A DNA stretch of 64,000 bases from assembly GCF_009730915.1 (NCBI RefSeq), contig NC_052474.1, positions 3,135,501 to 3,199,500 of the forward strand, read 5' to 3'. Of the stretch, positions 1-10,752 are shown one piece after another (position 1 is the first letter of the stretch; every line of letters starts with the position of its first letter). The stretch is from Dioscorea cayenensis subsp. rotundata (taxonomy: Eukaryota > Streptophyta > Magnoliopsida > Dioscoreales > Dioscoreaceae). The position numbers were made by a program, and so were the translations under genes. The notes under the pieces were generated by a model. It was given only the letters and a program-made list of their open reading frames with translations. It did no database searches and was not told where the DNA came from.

Positions 1-109
1 CAAATTGTTATATTTTTTGCTGTCCTTTGGTTTTAGCTTGAGATAAATCATTTAGTGACCTACTTGTCATAGTTAAGCTATAGCCTTCTTTTTCTACGGT
101 GCTTTGCAG

Positions 110-2211
110 GTCCTAAGGAATAAGCCTGATTTTCGGAGGAAGCCTTGGCCTAGCATAAGCGATAGTGCTAAAGACTTCATTCAGAAGCTATTGGTAAAGG
201 ACCCTCGTTGCAGGCTGACTGCCGCCCAAGCTTTGTGTAAGTAATTGAACTTCTCCTTTGCATTCTTTTTTTTTTTTAAAATAAACATATGAACAAAATT
301 TCATGTCATGTTTAAAGGGTGCCTAATTGTATCTATTTTTTGCTTCGATCTGATGTTGCATTTCCTTTTCTGCTTATTATGTTTATATGAAAGATTTCAT
401 TTAACATTGGCAGTCTATTTCCATCAGTAAAGCTATTTAAGACTGTGTTCATTTCCTCCTGACAACTGGTTACTTTTGTAGCACATCAATGGGTGAGAGA
501 AGGGGGAGTTGCATCAGAAATTCCTATAGATATATCTGTGCTATCTAATATGCGCCAATTTGTGAAGTACAGCCGTTTGAAGCAATTTGCACTCAGGGTG
601 AGCAATTCTCTATTTACCTTAACTCTGATTTAAATGAAGAATTGCTTCATTATTTCCTAATGTTCTTGATCCTATGCAGGCATTAGCAAGTACACTCAAT
701 GAGGATGAGATAGCTGATCTCAAAGACCAGTTTCAGGCATTTGATGTGGACAAAAATGGCGTAATCAGTCTTGAAGAAATGAGACAAGTAAGGGTCACGC
801 GAATATGTACATCTTAGTTATACTTTCACTCAGCTGCTTGATGTAAGTGTGGTAGCTTCATGATTTTATAGCGCACCATTTGTTTACCGTGAGCAAGCTA
901 TGTGGCACTGTTGCAAAATTAGTTACCAGTTGTTTTGCTAGCGGATCCTTAAAAGAACAGAGTTTGCATAAAATAAAGTATATGCTTCCGATTTCGTGTG
1001 CACTTTGGCTCGTAAATATAAAAGTAGGGTACATGCTTGTTTGCAAAGATTAGGCTCGGGATTATTACAAGAATTCTTTACAGAAGAAGAAGAAATTTTT
1101 TTCTTTGATCTTCTCTCAAGCTCTTTTTTGGGCACATACAGGAAGCATATCATGTATAAATTTAAAATTATTGGTCATCATATATGCCTTTTATCCTGTT
1201 TCGATTTACTCCTATTATTTTAAAATTTGACGGGATAATAATTCTACTCATAGTTTATGTGCATATGAAAATTGATTTCTACCATTTTATGTTCCACAAT
1301 GTGGACTTTGCCTTCAATTTGCTGAGCTTCAAGGTTGATAAATTGTATGACACATAGTAAGGACTTATTGCTATAGATGGAGAATTTGTTATTCATGTTC
1401 TTTTTATAAATGATATGCAACTCCACTCACATGGAAGCTATTATGGTGACAATTATGCAGGCTCTTGCAAAAGACATCCCTTGGAGATCAAAGGAACCTC
1501 GTGTTTTAGAAATTCTTCAAGCGGTACGCACCAAACTACAAAAGCTTGCCTGGTTAGAGAGGAATTTTTTTTTGTTTCATAGTATATCTTGCTTAATTGA
1601 CCAGACACTACAAAGAACTCCCATATTTTACGTGTTTAAATTTACCACACATTTTCCTCCTAATCTTTCACCACTTATTTGTTCTTCACTACATATTTTG
1701 TCCAAAAACATTTTACTGCTTGGAAACAAAATTTATATTGCTCCTTGGGCAGATCGACAGCAACACAGACGGGCTAGTGGATTTCTCTGAGTTTGTTGCA
1801 GCAGCACTACATGTGCGTCAGTTGGAAGAACATGATTCCGAGAGGTGGCATTCACGGTCTCAAGCTGCTTTCGAAAAATTTGATGTGGACAAAGATGGAT
1901 ACATCACTCCCGAGGAACTTAGAATGGTAATTCTTTTTATGTTTGCGAAATTCATAATCCCTGTGTACTTCTCTTCTGTTCAATTGCTATGGACGTTGTT
2001 AAATAGTTACTCGATCTTCATCAGTTGGTTTTTCTTGTTTTTATTGCAGCACACCGGGTTGAGGGGTTCTATTGAGCCGCTGCTAGATGAGGCAGACATC
2101 GACAAAGATGGTAGAATAAGCCTGGCTGAATTCAGAAGGCTTTTAAGAACGGCGAGCATGGGCTCACACCAGCCTAGTCCATCCGGCGTCAGGAATCCTC
2201 AGAAATTTTAG
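110..2211 (+). CDS. CPK: Calcium-dependent protein kinase, group IV type, 3' part
   Basis: CDPKs are Ser/Thr kinases fused to a calmodulin-like domain, so Ca2+ binding directly switches on phosphorylation. The window opens inside an intron. The readable exons are 110-236, 482-597, 680-787, 1461-1523, 1753-1926 and 2050-2211, in phase throughout, giving the last 249 residues. The first exon is the kinase C-lobe ([13 protein letters not shown]). The second covers the end of the kinase and the autoinhibitory junction ([15 protein letters not shown]). Four EF-hands follow, with loops [38 protein letters not shown] and [13 protein letters not shown]; the second hand is split by an intron. The tail [10 protein letters not shown] with a terminal RNPQKF resembles the CPK16/18/28 branch (from memory of the family). 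The N-terminal half, including any myristoylation and palmitoylation signal, lies outside the window. No break is seen. Confidence 0.93.
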
Positions 2212-3690
2212 CTTATGCTAAAATCTTTGTAGAGGGAGTAGGATTGAATGCCGAGTTTCCTTGTATATAGTTTTCGCCTTCTCTAAATTTGTTCACTCAG
2301 ATTCAACCAGCAATCAAGAATTGAAACCTTGATGAACTGATACGTTTGCACTGAATGGGAATTTTCATCCTGTACATTCCATTGCTTTGGTTTGGAGAGA
2401 GTTCTTTAAGTTTCATCTGTTTGTAATTGTGTTTATAATATAAATCCAGAGAATATTCCTGTGCAGAATCTTGCCTCATTTTTTCATGATAGTCTTTTGG
2501 ACTTTGTTGTTGTTGGGGGTGGTACTTTATTTTTTTATTTATTTGTTGATGATGCAAATTATCATTAATATTTAACAGCAGAAATTTCAGTACTGTTGCT
2601 CGCAAATGTCTACAAACATGCAATTCCGTTAATAGAAAAGTTATTGTTTCTATTTTACATTTATATTTCTGTGCTTAGGAAATTAATGCTTTATCCTAGA
2701 TTTTTGTAATTTGATATTGATTTGATTTTTTTAAATTAATTTAATTTTTTTATCTCATATATAGGGTTGTGTCCCAGATTGTAGTCTCCCTATTTCACAT
2801 TAATAGTTACATTTAAAAAGTTTTTTTTAAAATTATTTTATAAACATTAATTTTTTTAAAAAATTTTATTTTTCTCCTCTATTAAAAAGAGGAGTGAGTG
2901 TGCATTATTAGTAGGAGTAAATAACTCTAATAAGAGTAAAAGTGTCGTATCATAAAAATTTTTATTAGATTATAAAATGGTTAATAAGAGTCTTAATATT
3001 TGTGTGAAATACAGGGAGAATAGTATGAAATTATAAAATAAATAATATTATATATTTTTAATAAAGTTTAAAATTTTGTTATTTTATGTAAATTTAATCA
3101 ATTTTGTCTAAGTCTTATTGGTAAGTCTAGTATAACTCTTAAATCAAAAAGTTAAACAAGAAAAGAAAAATAAAGGTATAAGAAGACACCAACCCATTTG
3201 TTTTATTTTAATTTTATTTTTCTCTTAATTAAGAACAGGTGCACAGTATTAGACATTTTATTTTTTTTCATTTACAGTGGATTTTTTTTTTAAAGATGAA
3301 TAAATTACATATATTAATATAATAATATGATAAAAGAGGAAGTAAATGAGTTACACAGGAGATAAGTGTAACAAGATAACAAAGACAAGAAATACAAGGA
3401 AAAACCGTTAACTAAAAGTTGAGGTAAAGCAGTGGATTTTTTTTTTAATAAAAATAAATTAAAATAGATAAAAAAAACACATTAACAAACACTATTAATT
3501 CTCCACTAACAGACCAATTAAACGAAAAAACACCATACCAAATATCAATGCAAAAAAGACAAAGCTAACTTTTTACATCTCAAACACATTGAAGCAAACC
3601 AAGCCAAGCCATATGTACATAAACAAAGATCTCAAAGATCATAAATAAACAGAGATAAATACAAGTGAAAGAGATAAAAGTTTAAGTGCA
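2212..3690. other. Intergenic region downstream of the CDPK
   Basis: The first roughly 300 bases are the 3' UTR of the kinase gene. The remainder is AT-rich with no coding signal that I can support, apart from a MITE-like element at 2786-3017. Long T and A tracts (for example near 3270 and 3440) are the only other structure. Confidence 0.6.
2786..3017. mobile_element. MITE-like element, Stowaway-like ends
   Basis: The left end reads CTCCCTATTTCACATTAATA. The right end (about 2989-3017), read on the opposite strand, starts CTCCCTGTATTTCACACAAA, giving imperfect terminal inverted repeats of about 22-24 bp with a 2-base gap. The interior is about 185 bp, AT-rich and non-coding. CTCCCT at the tip is typical of Tc1/Mariner Stowaway MITEs. 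The expected TA duplication is not perfectly placed; TAGT occurs just outside both ends, with two extra bases on the right. Confidence 0.55.
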
Positions 3691-4017
3691 TCAAACCAAA
3701 TCATCCAAATGCTGACTTGCTTCTTTCTGAGACTTGTTGAAGAACTCTATGCAATCAGAGATGGCCTCACTGTAATGAGAATCCAATGTTTGTACATAAG
3801 AACTCCCAGATGTTTTCATGGCCTCCAAGTTATGACTTCTCCCCTGATGACCCAAAGGAATGGAAGGTGATGATCTTGTTCCAAAAGGAAAGAAGCACAT
3901 AAACATCTTTTGAATAGCTTCCAAGATCCTTATTGGCCAAACTCTCATCTTTCTTCTCCTCTCTCTTTCTTGGCCTATTTTTATTATCACAAAGCTTTTT
4001 CTTTGTAGATTGTGCAT
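3691..4017 (-). CDS. Small intronless 'josephin-like' family protein (copy 1)
   Basis: A single-exon gene for 108 residues (or 85 if translation starts at the second ATG, 3948, MRVWPIR). The C-terminal block SHYSEAISDCIEFFNKS matches a short plant family that databases often label josephin-like, defined by (E/Q)A(I/V)xDCIEF. That label is from memory, and the proteins are far too short to carry a Josephin deubiquitinase domain, so no enzymatic role is proposed. The N-terminus is basic (QERERRRK). I kept the 4017 start because it is the first ATG downstream of a good TATA box (4088-4096, read as TATAAATAG on the minus strand). The gene lies head to head with a second member of the same family at 4864. 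Confidence 0.6.
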   Translation of the reverse strand: MHNLQRKSFVIIKIGQERERRRKMRVWPIRILEAIQKMFMCFFPFGTRSSPSIPLGHQGRSHNLEAMKTSGSSYVQTLDSHYSEAISDCIEFFNKSQKEASQHLDDLV

Positions 4018-4863
4018 TATATTGATGAATTTGAGGTCTTTTTTTTTGTTTTTTTGTTTTGCTTTTCATTGTGAGAGCTAGCTAGGTCTATTTATATTAA
4101 TGTTTCACAATGAAATCATGTTTCCAAATCATTAACAGTGGGCTTCTTTCCTTTTTTTCTTGTGAATAATTTAAGAGAAAAAAGGTAATCAGTGTGTTTG
4201 TTTCATTGATGATATCATACAAAGTTTCAATGAATTCATGATTTGAAGCTAATTATTGTATTAGTTGGTGTATGTGAGATATATAATAACTCAAGATCTC
4301 AAGGGTTATCATTTGAGCATGCTCATTGTTTATATATGTCTTTATAATCAATGTGTCCTTTGGAGTATGAATGTGCAATTTATTTGATGAAAGAGATGCC
4401 TTCTTTCTGATATAATATACTATAAATGCACCAAGTTATTTTACTTTTAGTAATACCTACTATAATCATTAGTGTTTTACTTAGGAATAAATCTTTATAG
4501 ATATAGTGATTATTAATTTGTGGTACTAATATAGGTGGCCACTTCACAAACAGATAGAAAGATTTATAGCTAATAAATTCTATGGTTGGATGGAGCTATT
4601 GCTTTGTGGTCTCAACCCAACTAATTGCATGTAATGTCAGTAAACATTAATAATGACATATAACTTATCTCAAAAACATACTAAACCATTCTCCTGATCA
4701 CATGAAATATTAATGTGACATTGATCCACAAAATTATAACATTCTGTTACTAAAACACACACAACCATGCATCTAGTCTCCCACCTAATTATTTATCATT
4801 AAAACACCCTCCAAATATTGTTATATATCAACTAACATCCTCTACTAAAAACAAGAAGCCAAA
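3949..4863. promoter_or_regulatory. Shared divergent promoter region of two related small genes
   Basis: About 0.85 kb separates the two start codons, and each side carries its own TATA box: TATAAATAG on the minus strand at 4088-4096 and TTATATATC on the plus strand at 4821-4829. The interval is AT-rich with no open frame of note. Whether the two genes share cis elements cannot be judged by eye. Confidence 0.5.
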
Positions 4864-5238
4864 ATGCAAGTAAAGAGGTTAGGGAAATGGAGGTTTATGA
4901 AGGCCACACAGTGCATTCCAAAGCTGAGAGGTGCCGGAGAGAAAACTCCGGCGAAGCCGACATCACTGATGGACCGTCTCCGGGAGGCTGTTTTCAAAAT
5001 TTTGATGATATCGGCGGCATCAAGAAGTGGCCGGAGACGGCAACAGAGGTCACTGAATCAAGCTATACCACAACAACCGGCAGACTCTTGCCGGAGTCAG
5101 GCCGTAGAGGATTGCATTGAGTTTGTTAAGAAGTCGGCAGCTTCGGCCGGAGATGAAGCTGTGAAGAGTTCTGGTTGTGATGAGGATAAGGTGGCCGTTG
5201 TTTGCTTGGGCTTCTCTCCGTCCATGCAGGTCTGTTGA
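4864..5238 (+). CDS. Small intronless 'josephin-like' family protein (copy 2)
   Basis: A single-exon gene for 124 residues. It has a basic N-terminal third, a hydrophobic stretch (LREAVFKILMISAAS, about residues 39-53) and the family block SQAVEDCIEFVKKS near residues 80-93, matching the SEAISDCIEFFNKS of copy 1. It ends in VVCLGFSPSMQVC. The start is the first ATG after a TATA box at 4821-4829, leaving a very short predicted leader. Its GC content is higher than that of its surroundings and of copy 1. Outside the shared block the two copies differ, so this is an old duplication. Function is unknown. Confidence 0.6.
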   Translation: MQVKRLGKWRFMKATQCIPKLRGAGEKTPAKPTSLMDRLREAVFKILMISAASRSGRRRQQRSLNQAIPQQPADSCRSQAVEDCIEFVKKSAASAGDEAVKSSGCDEDKVAVVCLGFSPSMQVC

Positions 5239-5870
5239 CTCTCATTTAGTTGTTTTGTTTCTCTGAAGATATGTATTTTTTAGGTTGGTTTGGTTACTAA
5301 TTAATGATGGTAAGTTCTTGCAAATCTCAAAATTTAATATAATATGATACATACATACATATACATACACACAAATATATATATATATATAGGTAAATAC
5401 ATGCAATAAAATTGTCCGGCCACATTCTCCTGATAAGTCCAATGTGGTGGGTTTAAATCTCTCCCAACTCAATCATCTTATTAATAAAAATCTAGGCCAT
5501 ACAAAATTTTAAATCAAAGATATTTTGTTGTATGATGTTAGAAAGATAAAAGGAAACTCCTCAATTTAAAACAAAATTTAGAAGACGTAGAATTGTTTTA
5601 AGGCATTGTCGGTGATGGTGGATGGAACGCACACACGTCATTCACATACAAATATTTTAATTATAATAATTATTTATTTAATTAATTAATTATCTAATAA
5701 AAATTAAAGACATGTTACTACTAGCACACAAGACTGTGCTCTCAACTTTTAACCATTTATAAATATTCACCTTCAAATAATTAAATTTTATTAAAAAAAT
5801 TAGTGGGATATTACCAGGCCCAAACACCCCACAGTGATTTTCCAAATATGTACCTAAAAATAAATGGGCC
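5239..5870. other. Intergenic spacer, tail-to-tail genes
   Basis: This holds the 3' ends of the small gene (plus) and the zinc-finger gene (minus). It contains a short TA run (about 5376-5391) and a tRNA-box-B-like stretch GGGTTTAAATCTC near 5451. Nothing else is recognisable. Confidence 0.5.
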
Positions 5871-7880
5871 CTAGCCCAGCACCCGATAGATCACAACAAA
5901 ACAAGGCAAGATTGCCTTGGGATTCCCAACAAACAACTCCTCGAGATTCGCACCGTCATCAGCCAACGAATCAAACCCTCCCATCTCCTCCTCCTCCTCC
6001 GCCGCAGCCTCCTTCACTCTCCCAGCGATCACTCTACACACCATCATCGCCCTCCGAGATCCCATCTCATACGCGCTCCCAATCTCGTGCGCTCGCCCGC
6101 TGCTCGCCATCGTCCTGATCCCGCTTCTCCCCCGCGCGAATCCATGGCGGATGATCCCGCAGACACCGCACGCGGCGGCGGAGCAGAGGGAGGTGGATCG
6201 GAAGGAGCAAGACAAAGGCGCTGGTAGGAATCGGAGGAGTTCGTTGCCGTCGGCGGCGCATCGGGGATGCTTCTTAGGGTTTAGGGCCCAACGGGACTTT
6301 AACGGCGGCGCGGTAGTCCTCGAAGCGGGCGAGGGTGCGGTGGTTGTTGTGCACCTTGAGGATGCGCTCGATCATGCAGGCGGCGAGGTTTCGCCGCCGG
6401 TGCCAGCTCGATTTGAAGATGATTTCGACGATGTTCCGCCCTGAGTCCTCCGCCCCAAGCTCCGACACTGTTTGCCAGATGATATCGGTGAGGGACTGTT
6501 TTCGAAATTTCAGTAATTTTTGGGGTTTTATGCAAAATTGAGAATTATAACATTTTTTTATATCCAACGTCCATAAAAGTGGATTAATTTTCTTAAAATA
6601 TATATTTTTTAAAAAAATATTAATTCTAATTTAAATTACCATTTGTTATGCAATTCACTAATCTTAAAACTGGGTAGCTCTTTTTTTTTATAAATAGAAA
6701 AGATTCCAACTTTTGTTACCATCATACTTTTATAAATAAAGATGTAATATTTGAATTAATTCTTCTAATTTTTTTTTTTTTTAAGTACTTTTATTCAGAA
6801 ATACACTTTTGAATCTTTTTATTTTTGAAAATGATCCAATTTAGTCTCTCTACTTTTAATTTTTTTACATCTAGTCTTTCTATTTTTAAAAATATAATTA
6901 AATAATTAATTTATTTTAAAATAAAGGATAAATAAAATCATTTTTAAAAATAGAAATACTATATGAAAGCATTTTTAAATAGAGAAAAAAAAAGAAAAAA
7001 ATATAATGACCGATTCGGACATTATACCTAAATAAAATATATAAAATATATAGGGGTGTGTGACTGTCTGGATGTGTTTTATCTCTTATCTCTTATTTTA
7101 TTAGTTTTTGGTGTATTTTTCCAGTGAAAGTTTTGGTTTTTATACTATATCACATGCACACAAGCACATAAAAACAATTGACATGCAAAGAGATCATACC
7201 TTAAAAATGACATACATGGAAAAGAAACAGAAAACACATGTAATGTATACCTGCATGCTTGGTAGCTTGATGGAGTTCCAAACTTTCAAGCTTAGTAAAC
7301 ACCTCACCACACTCCGGACATGCACACAACGCTCTTGACCTTGGATACCTCCTGTCATATTCTTTAAAACATAAGGTCTCAAATGAAAAATCCACCTTTT
7401 TTAAATTTTCTCAAGGACTAAATCCAAAAATCCCCCAACTCACCTGGAACCTGATTCAATGGACACAGCATGAGCCTCATAACACCCAGAGAGACTTCTC
7501 AGCTGCATTCCTCCTCTCGAGCCAGAGCCCAAGTGCACGGCCAGTGGCACGGTCTCATGGCGCCAGCTCGAGCCCGGAGACGACGAGCAGCCGGAACAAT
7601 GGTCGGTGTCAGCGCGGTGAACGACCCTTGTGTTCCCATGAACAACATCTCGAATGGCGCACAGAGATGAACCACAGTATGAAGTCATGGGTTTAGTGGT
7701 TGGCTTTGAAGGGTCATGGACTTGTTGACCAGTTGGTGCTGTGCTCTTGCATGAGAGAATGTTCTTTAGCTGCTCCCATGATGAGATTTCTTTGGTTTGA
7801 GACTTCTTTTTCTTCTTCTTTTTCTTGTTCTTCTTCTCTTGGTGTTGGTTAGTGGGAGGGAGGAAGCCAGTGATGGCCAT
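5871..7880 (-). CDS. Plant C2H2-type zinc-finger protein with a +1 frame break
   Basis: Exons are 7444-7880, 7251-7351 and 5871-6467. The N-terminal part has a Lys-rich tract (KKKKKKKK, about residues 19-26) and SSWEQLKNILSC. Exon 2 encodes one C2H2 finger, CPECGEVF then LELHQATKH (C-x2-C-x12-H-x4-H). Exon 3 opens VSELGAEDSGRNIVEIIFKS, then IERILKVHN and ARFEDYRAAVK, and later GVCGIIRHGF, MMVCRVIAGRV and AILPCFVVIYRV, all hallmarks of one plant family with a single finger plus a long conserved C-terminal domain. At 6298-6300 a T run (AAA on the coding strand) is one base too long: before it the frame gives RAAVK, after it the correct frame is offset by one. As written, the protein stops 8 codons later. 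A FHC motif expected after ELLRF also appears altered to FLPAP. Function unknown, probably nucleic-acid binding. Confidence 0.8.
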
Positions 7881-7931
7881 TAGTTTGCTTCTCTTTCTCT
7901 ATCTTTGTGTTTGTTTTTCTCTGAGGTGAAT

Positions 7932-7941
7932 ATTATATAAG
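7932..7941 (-). promoter_or_regulatory. TATA box of the C2H2 zinc-finger gene
   Basis: TTATATAATA on the minus strand, about 52-61 bases upstream of the ATG at 7880, a normal spacing for a plant TATA promoter with a short leader. Confidence 0.5.
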
Positions 7942-10051
7942 GGGTGATGAAGAGATTGGGAGGGAAGAGTGGGGATGATGGGTGGTGGTTGTTTGGTTTC
8001 TTTTCTTTGTTTTTGTTTGTAGGGGATGAGGTTGCTATTGCTTGTTAAATTATATCTGTTGAAGAAAAGGGAGTACCTATAACCTAATTATTGGACTTGA
8101 GACTGAGAAGAGATGATGTTACCATTTATAAAGTTGGTCGGTTTGTTTGGTTGGATGGCTAATCCTTGTCCTTGGAGGATCAAATTAATGTGTCTAGTCA
8201 AGCCAACTTATTTTGTGGTTTTTTAACTAAATTATATAATGGTTTGTTCTGAATTCATCACTAAGAATATTTAATTTTGTAATCAAATTATATATTTTTC
8301 AAGCTTATTATAATTTAAACCGTCTCTTTTTTCGGGTCAAATATCATTACTTGTTGATTTGGTAATTCAGACATAACAACTACAAATAATCAAAAGAATT
8401 TTTTTTTTAGATTTTATTTAACTACAAAACTCTAGAAATAAATGTAAGTATGAATTTTTAAATAAAATATAAAAGTAAAAACAAACTGACAATGTTGCTT
8501 TTATGATCTACCAGCAATTTTTGAAAAATATAACTCTGATTCAGATTGTAACAAATTTATGTATATATATTTCAAATAGCGCCTCTTTTTTGAATATCCC
8601 CAGATTTAAAAGTAACCACCTCATATGACAGAGAGCATCTCTGTGCATGACATTCAATTGGATGTTAAAAAAAAGTGACAATATCTCATTCAATGCATTG
8701 CAAGACCTCTCACAATCACTATTCTTGCTTAGATCTACTGTGAAACATTGATGATTAAATCTCCAGACACTGTAAGCAGGCACTCTCACATGCCTGTAGT
8801 TAAAGTGTGTCTCCAGTTTGATGGTTTTAGCACAGCCTGTTCAAATTTCTGAATATTATAACTTATGTCTGCTTTGGGAGTATTTGGAACTTTTGCTCAA
8901 TTCTAAGAAGTACCTGATTTAAAACTTGATAAATTCAAAAGCAAAACCAAAACCACATGGATCATTCCATTCTATTCAAAATGCCATTCCTTTGATTGTC
9001 CTTTTGGTAAACCTGCCAAAGTTATCTTTAAAAGTTAAAACAAATAAAAATCATGCTTGTGTGCATACTTACATTTTAGTACATGTTGCATGTGGATTGA
9101 AAACAAAATTGTGGGTTGTGGCTGCTGTGCTAATGGCTCAATTCCATGTGTTGTTCTCCTTTGTCATCTCTCCCTGAGTTGGAATCAGATGCTCTCATAA
9201 GCAAGTACATTCTCTTCACTAGATACAAATGACAGCAAGCTCAGCACAAAGTCCTCCAAAAAGGACTGACAAGATTCATTGTAACTGTACCAAATTAAAA
9301 ACAGAAACAAAAGTGGCAAAATTAACCGGAAGAGTAAAAGTAAAGATGAACATAAAGTAACTTTGAATGATAATATATAAGCTAATATGCAGCAGAGATA
9401 TATATCTCAGTCAAGAAGTAAAGTTACTTTCAGAATTCAGATACTATGGAGACTGAGAGCAATAATGTGGATGAAAGAAGTCATAGGACCGTGGACCACT
9501 GAGTTGGATGTGAACAAAATTTTGGATTCCTCTGCTTTTTTTACAGGTACTGCTCCAGAGAATCACAGTCATGATATGCATGAACTCATTCTCATCTAAA
9601 TTCCACCCATCATATGAATTCACCATCTCAAAGTTCTAGTTTGAAACTGTAAAGTGGGGAGCATGGAGCAAATTTACTAATTCTGTCGGCAGCATAACTA
9701 CAAGTATTAGGAGGTATATCATACTATATGTTGCAGTTTACTAATTTCAAAGCAAAATGTATAATATGATAGATCATAGATCGCCTCATAATATATTCCA
9801 AAAGGAGCTTATCTTAGATTATTTTTTAAAGAAATACTACATTTACAAACTACGTTTACCAAATTGACGTTTTAATTCATTAATCACTGTATATTCCAAA
9901 ACTGTGATATTGGTTTTCTGAAGAAAAATTTAGTGGTGATCTAGCAAGTTGGGAAGTTTATTCGGTAAACCATTTTTTTCAGCAAGTAGTAAATATGAAA
10001 ACTAAGCATACTATGAATGTATACATATCCTCAAATATTTTTTTCAAACTA

Positions 10052-10302
10052 CTCATTCCGTTCTTTTATTATTATGTTATTTTTCTAATATCAAAAAATA
10101 TTTATTATTTTTTTTTCAAAAATACTCTTAGCATTATATTCAAAATTTTTTTTGAAATTAAATATGAGAAAAAAATATGAAAATATAAATTAAGGGTAAT
10201 TTAGAAAAAATAACTCATTTTTTATAAAATTTGATAAAATAACTAAATTTTTTAGTACGCGAGATTTAGTTAACCACAATAAATAAAAATGAACGGAGGG
10301 AG
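10052..10302. mobile_element. Stowaway-type MITE, degenerate copy
   Basis: The left tip CTCATTCCGTTC and right tip GAACGGAGGGAG are inverted repeats with one mismatch, preceded by TA. The interior is AT-rich and clearly related, in the same orientation, to the element at 30201-30500: both have a TATGTTATTTT block about 25 bp in, a TATGAGA/GAAAAATATGAAAATAT block in the middle, and a GATAA-AACTAA block before the right tip. Non-coding. Confidence 0.7.
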
Positions 10303-10576
10303 AGTACACAAGAGTTCAAAGTTGATAGAATTCAATGCTCCACTTTGAATTGATGATTTCACATGCGAGAATAAGAAAATCAAAATTAGTCTTTGCATAA
10401 TTTCTATCAAAAGAAAAAGGAAATTTAGGGTTTATGGTCCAAACCTTGAACAAAACAAATTCCATTGGATCTTCACTATTTTGAACTTAGAATCACTACC
10501 TTCCTCTGCCTTTTCTATGAGCGAATTTATTCAAAACCTTTTAAACAAAGCACAAACATACACACTAGACATAAAT

Positions 10577-10752
10577 CACATCATATAAATTCCCAATCAA
10601 ATAGTATAAAATCAATGGAAGTGGGAATTCGAAGAGCAGCAAACCCCCAAAGCCAAAGAATGTCACATCATATAAATGCCCAAATAGTTTGAGATCAATG
10701 GAATTAAGTGGGAATTCGAAGAGCAGGAAACCCCCCCAAAGCCCAAGAATGG
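10577..10752. repeat. Two-copy tandem duplication, about 87-bp unit
   Basis: The unit starting CACATCATATAAAT recurs at 10664. Both copies contain GTGGGAATTCGAAGAGCAG and end AAAGCC(C)AAAGAATG. The copies differ by several substitutions and small indels, including a C-run length difference. No gene overlaps it. Confidence 0.8.

Noticed and set aside
5864-6444. Long GC-rich plus-strand frames (Pro/Ser-rich)
   Set aside because: They lie antisense to exon 3 of the C2H2 gene, whose minus-strand protein matches a known family. The plus-strand proteins are low-complexity shadows.
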